From NCBI RefSeq assembly GCF_900166625.1, contig NZ_LT800499.1, forward strand, positions 2,446,143 to 2,510,142: 64,000 nt of DNA, read 5' to 3'. Below the pieces are notes generated by a model. That model saw nothing but the letters and a program-made list of their open reading frames with translations. It ran no database searches and had not been told where the DNA came from. Source of the stretch: Halobacillus massiliensis (lineage in GTDB: Bacteria > Bacillota > Bacilli > Bacillales > Halobacillaceae). Below are positions 54,586 to 61,878 of this stretch, in pieces (within the stretch, counting starts at the first letter, position 1; each line of letters begins with the position of its first letter). A program made the position numbers and the translations under genes.

Positions 54586-55542
54586 TCAGCACCAGGAACG
54601 CCGAATATTTTCTGCTTCTGCAATAATTCTCTGAATAAGGTTATGGGCAGAAGGGGCATCTTTTATCCGGCCAGCTACTTGTCCTGCCCATCCAAATCCT
54701 TCTGCTTCTGATCCTTCATAAATGTATTTTTTATTTCTTATGCCACTGATGTACTCTTTAAGCCCTTCGTAACCTGGTTCCTTTTTTTCAAGTTCTAATA
54801 TTTGGTCAGTCCATATATTTTTCAATGCTCTTGCAGGCGCACCGAGCGACCTTTTAATGACTACTGTAGAATTTTCATCCGCTTCGATAAGCGCTTCTTT
54901 ATAGGCCTGATGAGCATGGACACATTCTTCAGTTGCGATAAATCTCGTTCCCATTTCAATACCTTCCGCTCCAAGTGATAATGCGGCCATAAGCCCTTTT
55001 CCATCTCCTATCCCTCCTGAAGCAACAACAGGAATATTTACAGCTTCAGCTACCTGAGGGGTTAATACCATCGTACTGACATCTTCTCTGCCAATATGAC
55101 CGCCCCCTTCCTGCCCGACTACCATTACGGCTGTCGCACCGAGCTGTTCAGCTTTCACTGCTTGTCTCTTTGCTGCTACGAGAACAAGAGTTTTTATATT
55201 CGTACCTTTAAGCATATCAAATATCGGTTTAGGATTTCCTCCCGTAATTGAGATCACAGGAACATCTTCATCAATCGCTGTTTGAACCATCGTTTCAAAA
55301 GGTCGTCCGTGCTGACCAATAGCAAAATTCACTCCAAATGGGGAAGTTGTCATTGATTTAACTTTATGTATTTCTTTTCTCAGCTGCTCCTCATTTTCCA
55401 TACTCATGGCAGTCACTTGTCCGAGTCCCCCGGCGTTGGACACAGCAGCAGCCAGATCACTATAAGCTAAGTGTGCGAGTCCACCCTGAATAATAGGATA
55501 CTTTATGTTTAATGCTTCTGTTAAACGTGTATTCCAATCCAT
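54586..55542 (-). CDS. Nitronate monooxygenase-like FMN protein
   Basis: 318-aa TIM-barrel flavoprotein of the 2-nitropropane dioxygenase/FabK group. FMN and substrate landmarks: YPIIQGGLAHLAYSDLAAAVSNAGGLGQV near 16-45, FGVNFAIG near 70, VMVVGQEGGGHIG with the catalytic-His region near 140, VVASGGIGDGKGLMAALSLGAEGIEMGTRF near 170-200. Oxidises alkyl nitronates by family; a FabK-like enoyl-ACP reductase role cannot be excluded. ATG at 55542 with AGGAGGGGG upstream. Inserted between yktA and speA relative to B. subtilis. Confidence 0.85.
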   Translation of the reverse strand: MDWNTRLTEALNIKYPIIQGGLAHLAYSDLAAAVSNAGGLGQVTAMSMENEEQLRKEIHKVKSMTTSPFGVNFAIGQHGRPFETMVQTAIDEDVPVISITGGNPKPIFDMLKGTNIKTLVLVAAKRQAVKAEQLGATAVMVVGQEGGGHIGREDVSTMVLTPQVAEAVNIPVVASGGIGDGKGLMAALSLGAEGIEMGTRFIATEECVHAHQAYKEALIEADENSTVVIKRSLGAPARALKNIWTDQILELEKKEPGYEGLKEYISGIRNKKYIYEGSEAEGFGWAGQVAGRIKDAPSAHNLIQRIIAEAENIRRSWC

Positions 55543-55597
55543 AAATCCCCCTCCTTTTTTTAAGTGTATCACGAACGATCAGTAGTTTGAAAAGTGC

Positions 55598-55626
55598 TAG
55601 CCACAATCGACATATTCTGCTATAAT
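55598..55626 (+). promoter_or_regulatory. Sigma-A promoter of speA
   Basis: TAGCCA (55598-55603), 17 bp, then TGCTATAAT with consensus -10 TATAAT at 55621-55626 and a TG extension. Transcription would start about 30 bp ahead of the speA ATG. Confidence 0.62.
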
Positions 55627-55662
55627 TCATTTGCTTTAAAGAGAATCGAGAGGTGCCAATAC

Positions 55663-57129
55663 ATGAATCAAAATGATACGCCCCTGTTTACGGGGTTGAA
55701 GAAACACGCTGAAAAAAACCCATCCCAGTTTCATATTCCCGGTCATAAAAAAGGAAAAGGCATGGATAAGGAATTCGCAGAGTTTATAGGGAACGATGCC
55801 TTGTCTATTGACCTGATTAACATAGAACCGCTGGATGATCTCCATCATCCTCATGGGATCATTCAGGATGCCCAAAATCTTGCTGCAGAAGCTTTCGGAG
55901 CAGACTATACTTTTTTTTCTGTCCAAGGAACCTCTGGTGCAATTATGACTATGGTGATGAGTGTCTGCCACCCTGGTGATAAAATTATTGTCCCGAGAAA
56001 TGTTCATAAATCTGTGATGACAGCAATTATTTTTTCCGGTGCAGTCCCGGTTTTTGTTCACCCTGAGCTTGATGAAAATTTGGGGATCTCCCATGGGATT
56101 ACTCCTGAAGCTGTCGAAAAAGCCTGTGAGTCCCATCCAGATGCCAAGGCTGTTCTAGTTATAAACCCGACTTATTTTGGAGTTACCGCAGATTTAAAAA
56201 AAATTGTCGAAATTGCGCACAGTTTTTCTATACCCGTTCTCGTCGATGAAGCTCACGGTGTTCACATTCATTTCCATCATCAACTTCCCGTTTCTGCTAT
56301 GGAAGCAGGAGCCGATTTAGCGGCAACAAGTGTTCATAAGCTAGGTGGAGCCATGACCCAAAGCTCTGTTTTGAATTTACGGGAAGGTTTAGTTTTCCAT
56401 GAACGCGTTCAATCAGTGCTGTCAATGCTGACAACGACATCCACTTCTTATATTCTTTTGGCTTCACTCGATACGGCACGCCGTCAGCTGGCGATGCACG
56501 GAAAAGAAATGTTGGAGGAAACCTTAAAATTAGCAGATTACGCCCGGAAGTCCATCAACGAAATACAGCTGCTTTCCTGTATTGGTGATGAAATCTTAGG
56601 AAGTTCAGCCACTTTTGATCTTGATCCCACAAAATTAATTATCTCCGTTAAAGGGCTTGGGGTAAGCGGATATTTTGTAGAAGGCTGGTTGAGAGATCAT
56701 TACAATATTGAGGTTGAGCTATCTGATTTGTATAACATTCTCTGCTTAATTACTCCGGGAGATTCAGAAAAAGAAGTGAACCTGCTAGTACAAGCATTGA
56801 AACAACTGGCAAATGAAACCGGAAACTTATCGTCAAAAACATCGGCTGTTAAAATTCCGGAAATTCCCCTTCTTGCTCTAACACCAAGAGAAGCATTTTA
56901 TTCACAGACCGAAACAGTAAGACTTGAAAAGGCAGCAGGAAGGATAAGTGCAGAATTTATTATGATTTACCCGCCTGGCATTCCTATTTTTATTCCGGGT
57001 GAAATAATTACGCAAGATAACTTACAATACATTCAGGAAAACTTGGAAGCCGGTCTCCCTGTCCAAGGTCCTGAGGATGACACATTGGCTACCATTCGGG
57101 TGATTCAAGAAAAAAAAGCTATACAATAA
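55663..57129 (+). CDS. speA: Arginine decarboxylase SpeA
   Basis: 488-aa PLP enzyme of the Orn/Lys/Arg decarboxylase family (wing-less Bacillus type) making agmatine for polyamine synthesis. Begins TPLFTGLKKHAEKNPSQFHI; VQGTSGAIMTMVMSVC near 88, DEAHGVHIHFHHQLP (Asp195, PLP ring) and ATSVHKLGGA (Lys226, Schiff base); C-terminal domain IYPPGIPIFIPGEIIT near 440. The ATG at 55663 has GAGAGGTG upstream. It shares its terminator with the convergent SR1 RNA; both are neighbours in B. subtilis too. Confidence 0.95.
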   Translation: MNQNDTPLFTGLKKHAEKNPSQFHIPGHKKGKGMDKEFAEFIGNDALSIDLINIEPLDDLHHPHGIIQDAQNLAAEAFGADYTFFSVQGTSGAIMTMVMSVCHPGDKIIVPRNVHKSVMTAIIFSGAVPVFVHPELDENLGISHGITPEAVEKACESHPDAKAVLVINPTYFGVTADLKKIVEIAHSFSIPVLVDEAHGVHIHFHHQLPVSAMEAGADLAATSVHKLGGAMTQSSVLNLREGLVFHERVQSVLSMLTTTSTSYILLASLDTARRQLAMHGKEMLEETLKLADYARKSINEIQLLSCIGDEILGSSATFDLDPTKLIISVKGLGVSGYFVEGWLRDHYNIEVELSDLYNILCLITPGDSEKEVNLLVQALKQLANETGNLSSKTSAVKIPEIPLLALTPREAFYSQTETVRLEKAAGRISAEFIMIYPPGIPIFIPGEIITQDNLQYIQENLEAGLPVQGPEDDTLATIRVIQEKKAIQ

Positions 57130-57160
57130 AAAAAACCGCCATTTGGCGGTTTTTTTATTT
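57127..57160. terminator. Bidirectional terminator shared by speA and SR1
   Basis: AAAAAACCGCC, ATTT, GGCGGTTTTTT: A and T runs on both sides make a functional terminator for either strand. Confidence 0.92.
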
Positions 57161-57321
57161 TCCGTTTTATTTTTCTGCAGGCTGATTACAAGATGGACAT
57201 GTACTGTAAAGAGTTGCTACCTTCTCATTGTCGTAATGCTCAATAATTTTCTGACAATCTTGACATACGATTGTACCCATTAGAATCCCACCTTTAAATT
57301 ATTTGGTATCGCTTTCAATGT
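57131..57321 (-). ncRNA. sr1: SR1 dual-function regulatory RNA
   Basis: About 190 nt from the inferred start (7 bp after the -10) to the shared terminator; the B. subtilis SR1 is 205 nt. SR1 base-pairs with ahrC mRNA (arginine catabolism activator) and also encodes the SR1P peptide, which binds GapA. Assignment rests on the SR1P frame, on position beside speA (SR1 lies between pdhD and speA in B. subtilis) and on the CcpN-type operator. Confidence 0.8.
57167..57280 (-). CDS. sr1P: GapA-binding peptide SR1P
   Basis: 37 aa: MGTIVCQDCQKIIEHYDNEK then a second CxxC (CPSC at 28-31). The start MGTIVCQDC and the TLYSTC segment match SR1P, the peptide in SR1 RNA that binds glyceraldehyde-3-phosphate dehydrogenase GapA and, through it, RNases. 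The two CxxC pairs look like a tiny zinc ribbon. AAAGGTGGG lies 6-7 nt ahead of the ATG. Confidence 0.88.
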   Translation of the reverse strand: MGTIVCQDCQKIIEHYDNEKVATLYSTCPSCNQPAEK

Positions 57322-57327
57322 AATTAC

Positions 57328-57356
57328 ATTTTAATATGACACATTGTATTTTTCAA
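57328..57356 (-). promoter_or_regulatory. Promoter of SR1
   Basis: On the - strand TTGAAA (57356-57351), 17 bp, TAAAAT (57333-57328). About 50 bp upstream of the SR1P start. Confidence 0.68.
57333..57343 (-). promoter_or_regulatory. CcpN-type operator overlapping the SR1 promoter
   Basis: TGTGTCATATT on the - strand fits TRTGHYATAYW, the CcpN consensus as I recall it, at all eleven positions and abuts the -10. CcpN represses sr1, gapB and pckA in the presence of sugar in B. subtilis. A weaker match (TATGGCACATT) lies about 50 bp further upstream. Confidence 0.62.
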
Positions 57357-57458
57357 CCCCTTTAGTATAACTTTTTAAAAAATGTGCCATACTAATGAGT
57401 TTACTCTTATTACTATATGTCTTTCATTAAGTAAATAAGACCATCTTTTTTTGAGCAT

Positions 57459-57493
57459 AAAAAAGGCTGACAAGATCTCTCGTCAGCCTTTCC
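57459..57493 (-). terminator. Terminator of the deacetylase gene
   Basis: AAAGGCTGAC and GTCAGCCTTT with a 10-nt loop and a T6 tail on the - strand, just after the stop. Confidence 0.88.
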
Positions 57494-57495
57494 AC

Positions 57496-58308
57496 TTATT
57501 CAGGGGTTTGTATCAGAGCCGGGTCTAACAATTCATATCCCTTCTCTTTCAGTCCTTTTACAATGTCAGGGACCGCAGCGGCCGTCCATTCTCTGTCATG
57601 CATCAGCAGATTTCCTCCTGGACCAAGTAATTCTGTATTGACCATAATGTCTGCAAGAGCTTCAGAATTTTGATACTGAGACTCCCAGTCATAACCATAT
57701 GTCCAATTCATAACAAGCATACCTTCTTGTTTCGCTACTTCTTTTGAATAATCGGTATTTTGTCCAAAAGGTGCTCTGAAAAATTTAGGCCGTTCTCCGA
57801 TAACCTCCTCTATTAGATCGTTTAAATTCACTATTTCTTCTTTTTGCTGCTCTTCAGAAAGCTCAAGCAGGGAAGCATGAGTCATCGTATGATTTCCAAT
57901 TGGGAATCCCATCGAATGGATCTCTTTTAATATTTCCTTTTTTTCTACCGTATCAATAAAATGGCCATTCACAAAAAATATGGCCGGGGCATTTAGTTCT
58001 TTTAATTTTTTCGCAATTTCTAAGGAATGCTTATCTGGTGCGTCATCAAATGTTAAAAGCACTACTTGTTCATTCGCATTATGTATCGGAACAAATGTTT
58101 CAGACTCCGTCAGTTTATATTGTGGCTCAGTTTCTTTTTCTTCCTGTTCATCGCTGCTTGCTGCAGCTTCTTCGGCTTTCGGTTCTTCCTCCGGCTGCAC
58201 CTCTTCGCTCTCCATTGTTTCTTCTTTTGACTTTTCCTGTGCATCTTCGGCCTGTGTTCCACAGCCGGCAGCGAACACTAATAACAATAAACATAGCCAA
58301 TATCTCAT
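57496..58308 (-). CDS. Lipoprotein polysaccharide deacetylase (NodB domain)
   Basis: 270 aa. Lipoprotein signal peptide MRYWLCLLLLVFAAGC (Cys16), a long Glu-rich linker (about 20-65), then a NodB homology domain with VVLLTFDDAPD (metal-binding Asp pair), GNHTMTHASLLELS (two metal His) and FFRAPFGQNTDYSKE. Predicted metal-dependent deacetylase of peptidoglycan or another cell-surface glycan, anchored outside. ATG at 58308 is 7 nt after AAAGGAG. Convergent with SR1. Confidence 0.9.
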   Translation of the reverse strand: MRYWLCLLLLVFAAGCGTQAEDAQEKSKEETMESEEVQPEEEPKAEEAAASSDEQEEKETEPQYKLTESETFVPIHNANEQVVLLTFDDAPDKHSLEIAKKLKELNAPAIFFVNGHFIDTVEKKEILKEIHSMGFPIGNHTMTHASLLELSEEQQKEEIVNLNDLIEEVIGERPKFFRAPFGQNTDYSKEVAKQEGMLVMNWTYGYDWESQYQNSEALADIMVNTELLGPGGNLLMHDREWTAAAVPDIVKGLKEKGYELLDPALIQTPE

Positions 58309-58825
58309 CAAAAAACTCCTTTATTTTCTGTATATCCCATATTATAGGTGATTCACCAGACTGATTTCATCGTTTTTTTACTTCTTTTTCTATTTTTTTA
58401 TTACTTCATTACTTTAGACCTATATTAAATGATTTCCAATGCTTTACTGTTGACAACATGCAAGAGATAGATTTATTCTAATCAAGTCGCATTTTTCAAG
58501 GGAATTAAAGCGCTAGCGACTAAAAGTATCCGATAAAATCCCCTATAATTCGACATAATAAAGTTTCATTCTTATTCAGTTAGGTTATATAGTTATTGGT
58601 ACGTTCTTCTCAGATGACTTGATATATCCCCTTGAAAAACCACGGAAACATTGTCCTTTCTTGGCGCATGAAAGGCAATTTCCTACAAATAATAGTAGGA
58701 AGACCTCTAAAGACATGATAAATCTACTCATAATGACGAGAGAGTTTTCAATCATACTTAGATTTGAGAAGAGCAGTGCTTATGGGGAAGATTGAAAATA
58801 AAACAAGTAGGAAAGGATGTATGAT
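58309..58825. other. Long leader region of the BCCT gene
   Basis: About 500 bp, AT-rich, with no gene on either strand. It contains a sigma-A-like promoter at 58450-58479 on + and a short hairpin TTCCTAC/GTAGGAA (58680-58701). From that promoter the untranslated leader would exceed 330 nt. I do not recognise a known riboswitch in it. Confidence 0.5.
58450..58479 (+). promoter_or_regulatory. Candidate promoter of the BCCT gene
   Basis: Consensus TTGACA (58450-58455), 18 bp, TATTCT (58474-58479, four of six). Confidence 0.45.
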
Positions 58826-60352
58826 ATGCAGAAAGTAACTAAAGTTTTTTACATTTCTGTAGTAGTAGCTGCCCTTTTCATTATCTGGGGCGTGCTGCCA
58901 GAATCACTAGTAGGAGGGGGCAACCTTGCAGATGTTACAGCCAGTATACAAGGCTTTATTACGGATAAATTTGGCTGGTTTTATTTATTGTCTGCTACTG
59001 GTTTCCTGATCTTTGCTATCTATTTAATATTTTCTAAATACGGCAAATTAAAACTTGGCGAACCTGACGACGAACCCGATTATCCTTATATTACTTGGTT
59101 TGCCATGCTGTTTAGTGCTGGAATGGGGATCGGCTTAGTATTCTGGGGAGCCGGAGAGCCTATTTCCCACTTTCACACACCGCCAGGGGTAGAAACAGCA
59201 CCTACAAGTGAGGAAGCAGCCAGAGAAGCAATGAAATACAGCTTTTTCCACTGGGGGCTGCACCCTTGGGCCATTTACGCGATTCTGGCTCTTGCACTTG
59301 CTTATTTCAAATTCAGAAAAAATGCACCAGGCGTTATCAGCGCTGCTCTTGTACCGCTGTTTGGAGAAAAACGACTTAAAGGACCTTTAGGAACACTTAT
59401 CGATTTCATCGCGGTATTTGCTACAATCTTTGGAGTCGCTACTTCACTCGGTTTTGGGACACTTCAAATTGCAGGTGGTCTTTCCTTTAGCTTTGAAGGG
59501 ATAGAAAATACGTTCACCCTGCAGCTTATTATCATTATTGCAGTAACTATTCTATTTATGACTTCAGCCATGACTGGATTGAACAAAGGGATTAAATATT
59601 TAAGTAATACAAATATTGTGTTGGCATTACTCCTAATGTTCTTCTTACTGTTTGCAGGTCCTACGAACTTTATTATGGATTACTTTACATCTACTTTTGG
59701 TTCCTATATTCGAGATCTGCCGTACATGAGTTTTCGAATGACTCCATTTGCTGAAGACAATACGTGGGTCGGCGACTGGACGATTTTCTACTGGGCATGG
59801 TGGATTTCCTGGGCTCCTTTCGTAGGTACCTTTATTGCACGTGTATCTAAAGGACGTACTATCCGCGAATTTATCATTGGAGTTCTTCTAGTACCTACAA
59901 TCTTTGGTGCTCTATGGTTCTCCGTATTTGGCGGAACGGCTATTAACCTTGAGTTTTTCGGTGGACAAGATATTTATACGGATGTCAGTAATATTGGTGA
60001 AGAGGTAGCACTATTCTCAATGCTGCAGCATGTACCGCTTGGTACCGTAATGTCGATTATTGGTTTGCTTTTAATCAGTACATTCTTCATTACATCTGCT
60101 GACTCGGCAACCTTTGTATTAGGGATGCAGACAACAAACGGAAGTCTCAATCCTCCATTGATTGTAAAGTTTGTTTGGGGTATTATCCAAGCAAGCGCAG
60201 CTGCTATCCTACTATGGCAGGGCGGCCTTGGCGCTTTACAAACAGCAGCGATTATCGCCGCATTTCCATTCACCATTATTATGATACTGTTATGTTTCTC
60301 CCTATTTAAAGCATTTCAGGAGGAAGGTAAAAAAGTCGGAATTAAAAAATAA
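58826..60352 (+). CDS. BCCT family osmolyte transporter (OpuD-like)
   Basis: 508 aa, twelve membrane helices, sodium-coupled uptake of glycine betaine or a similar trimethylammonium solute. Family landmarks: GMGIGLVFWGAGEPISHFHTPPG near 95, FHWGLHPWAIYAILALALAYF near 140, FYWAWWISWAPFVGTFIARVSKGRTIREFIIG (the aromatic betaine-binding region and signature) near 325, and ITSADSATFVLGMQT near 425. The ATG at 58826 has GGAAAGGA 8 nt upstream; the one at 58817 overlaps it. The choice among betaine, choline and carnitine cannot be read. Confidence 0.92.
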   Translation: MQKVTKVFYISVVVAALFIIWGVLPESLVGGGNLADVTASIQGFITDKFGWFYLLSATGFLIFAIYLIFSKYGKLKLGEPDDEPDYPYITWFAMLFSAGMGIGLVFWGAGEPISHFHTPPGVETAPTSEEAAREAMKYSFFHWGLHPWAIYAILALALAYFKFRKNAPGVISAALVPLFGEKRLKGPLGTLIDFIAVFATIFGVATSLGFGTLQIAGGLSFSFEGIENTFTLQLIIIIAVTILFMTSAMTGLNKGIKYLSNTNIVLALLLMFFLLFAGPTNFIMDYFTSTFGSYIRDLPYMSFRMTPFAEDNTWVGDWTIFYWAWWISWAPFVGTFIARVSKGRTIREFIIGVLLVPTIFGALWFSVFGGTAINLEFFGGQDIYTDVSNIGEEVALFSMLQHVPLGTVMSIIGLLLISTFFITSADSATFVLGMQTTNGSLNPPLIVKFVWGIIQASAAAILLWQGGLGALQTAAIIAAFPFTIIMILLCFSLFKAFQEEGKKVGIKK

Positions 60353-60358
60353 AAGCTT

Positions 60359-60396
60359 TTAAAAAAGCCTCTCTGGTATAGAGAGGCTTTTTTTGG
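60359..60396 (+). terminator. Terminator of the BCCT gene
   Basis: AAAAAAGCCTCTCT and AGAGAGGCTTTTTTT, 4-nt loop, immediately after the stop. Confidence 0.93.
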
Positions 60397-60440
60397 TTTT
60401 TGTAAAGATAACTACAATAAGGTACCTTGTACCCTTTATC

Positions 60441-60599
60441 TTGATAAAGAGGGTCGGGCCTGGGGAAACAACTCGCTTTCCATGGGCGAACGGTGAGCTT
60501 CCTCGGGCTTTTAGCCCTCCGGGATCTCACCCTGTTCTATCCTCCCATAGGAGTCTCGCCATCTCCCCCGGCCCTTTATGTTTTTTAGAGTGACGGGAC
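60441..60599 (+). repeat. Structured repeat, copy 1 of a tandem pair
   Basis: Outer arms GGGCC-GGGGAAA (60456-60468) and TTTCCCCCGGCCC-type TCTCCCCCGGCCC (about 60563-60575) can pair; inside lie GGCGA/TCGCC, GGTGAG/CTCACC and GGGC/GCCC stems, giving one long nested hairpin. Almost the same sequence recurs 220 bp downstream. Frames across it encode only low-complexity basic peptides, so it is not coding. Confidence 0.88.
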
Positions 60600-60660
60600 A
60601 GTGGAATAGTGAGGACAAATACGATAGAAAGTTGAAGGGAATTCCCTTGTTCCGTTTCCC

Positions 60661-60819
60661 TTGATAAAGAGAGGCGGGCCAGGGGAAACAACTCGCTTTC
60701 CATGGGCGAACGGTGAGCTTCCTCGGGCTTTTCCGCCCTCCGGGATCTCACCCTGTTCTATCCTCCCATAGGAGTCTCGCCGTTTCCCCCGGCCCTTTAC
60801 GTTCTTTTGAGTAACGGAA
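60661..60819 (+). repeat. Structured repeat, copy 2 of a tandem pair
   Basis: Direct repeat of 60441-60599 with an offset of 220 bp. Identical across CTCGCTTTCCATGGGCGAAC through the GGTGAG stem; differences are concentrated in the innermost loop (TTTTCC instead of TTTTA between GGGC and GCCC) and in the flanks. The stems are kept. Confidence 0.88.
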
Positions 60820-60895
60820 CATTTAAGAAGAGAGGATCGATCCCATGAGAGGGCTTATTGAGATTATAGCGTTCCGTTTAAACTATAAAATTTAA

Positions 60896-61015
60896 AGAGG
60901 CTGGGAAATGGCGAGACTCCTGCAGGAAGATAGAGCCAGGGTGAGATCCGCGAGTGCAACGAGCTAGCTCACCGGTTCCCCGCGGAAAGCGAGTCATTTC
61001 CTTGCCTCGTTCCTC
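60896..61015 (-). repeat. Structured repeat, inverted copy 3
   Basis: Opposite orientation. On the + strand it reads GGGAAATGGCGAGACTCC, then GAGCCAGGGTGAGATCCGCG, a GAGCTAGCTC palindrome and CCGCGGAAAGCGAGTCATTT. Belongs to the same subtype as the copies at 29228 and 31313. Confidence 0.85.
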
Positions 61016-61063
61016 TTATTTAGTAAACGAAACAGCTCATTCTCTTTATTAAGTAAGAAAGAG

Positions 61064-61176
61064 ACACGGAAATGACGAGCCTCTTTCAAGAAGATAGAGC
61101 CAGAGTAAGATCCGCGAGTGTAACTAGCTAGCTCGCAGGCTTACCGTGGAAAGACAGCTGTTTCTCAGCCGTTTTT
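61064..61176 (-). repeat. Structured repeat, inverted copy 4 (diverged)
   Basis: Same order as copy 3 (GGAAATGACGAGCC, AGATAGAGCCAGAGTAAGAT, CCGCGAGTG, CTAGCTAGCTC, GTGGAAAGAC) but with many substitutions. It starts about 165 bp after copy 3 in the same direction, so copies 3 and 4 are themselves a tandem pair. Confidence 0.75.
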
Positions 61177-61437
61177 CTCCTACTCCAAGGCATTTCCCTC
61201 TCTAAAATAGCAAAATAAGGCGGCTGACAGTCTCCTTGCTTATAAACGAGCGACAGGATGATTTTATCCCTCCCCTCCTTATCTAACTACCTTTGTTTTT
61301 TACAACTGTTTATAGCTTTATAACGAACGGGTTAAACACAACACAATCGCTTATCATGTTGATTACATTTTAATAACATTAAGTTTTTCTGCGGACCATT
61401 TTGATACAATCACTCTTGTGAGAAGGAGTGAGCAGAA
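61177..61437. other. Gene-free spacer between repeats and the slp-like gene
   Basis: AT-rich, no frame of note. A GATACAAT at about 61404-61411 on the + strand could be the -10 for the lipoprotein gene, without a clear -35. Confidence 0.4.
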
Positions 61438-61440
61438 GTG

Positions 61441-61830
61441 ATGAAGTCTCTCTATTTAGGATTGGGGATTATTACCCTTATTCTTATGACAGGATGTGTA
61501 TTTAACGACGAGAAGGTGGAAGTTATTAGTGCTGAACCTTCTGATTATAAGATATATTTGTATAATCACTTAGAAGACAAAGAACAGTCGAAACACTACT
61601 TGTCAGCTCTGCTCGACTGGAAGCTTAAACATGAAAATAGCGACAATGATACTTTATCTTTTAAAGAATCAAAAATAGGAATTAAAGATATAAAATTTGA
61701 GAAGGACCAGCTGCCTGCGTTAGTTATTTCAAAAAATGGAAAAGCGGTTGAAATTATTTACGGAAAACATAGTGATGAAGAAGAAATTCGGGCAACACTT
61801 GAACGTACAGTAGTTTCTCATTCAAAATAA
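61441..61830 (+). CDS. Small lipoprotein, Slp-like
   Basis: 129 aa. Lipoprotein signal peptide MKSLYLGLGIITLILMTGC (Cys19), then a small acidic domain (VEVISAEPSDYKIYLYNHLE, later LPALVISKNGKAVEIIYGKH). B. subtilis has slp, a small peptidoglycan-associated lipoprotein, between pdhD and speA; position suggests an orthologue but I cannot confirm it by sequence. AAGGAG lies 9-12 nt ahead; a GTG at 61438 is an equally possible start. Confidence 0.72.
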   Translation: MKSLYLGLGIITLILMTGCVFNDEKVEVISAEPSDYKIYLYNHLEDKEQSKHYLSALLDWKLKHENSDNDTLSFKESKIGIKDIKFEKDQLPALVISKNGKAVEIIYGKHSDEEEIRATLERTVVSHSK

Positions 61831-61870
61831 AGACTCCTAAGCCATTGCTTAGGAGTCTTTATTTTTTATA
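61829..61870. terminator. Bidirectional terminator between slp-like gene and pdhD
   Basis: AAAGACTCCTAAGC and GCTTAGGAGTCTTT form a 14-bp stem with a CATT loop; ATTTTTT follows on +, ATTTTGAA on -. Confidence 0.9.
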
Positions 61871-61878
61871 GCATTTTT

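Noticed and set aside
58309..58825. c-di-AMP (ydaO) or other riboswitch ahead of the BCCT gene
   Set aside because: None of the conserved ydaO core segments can be found and only a 7-bp hairpin is present.
60342..60751. Two similar small - strand frames starting MRSRRA
   Set aside because: They are translations of repeat copies 1 and 2; the resemblance comes from the DNA repeat, composition is low complexity.
60441..60819. Possible CRISPR array
   Set aside because: Only two long repeats per orientation at a 220-bp offset, with no short regular spacers and no cas genes.
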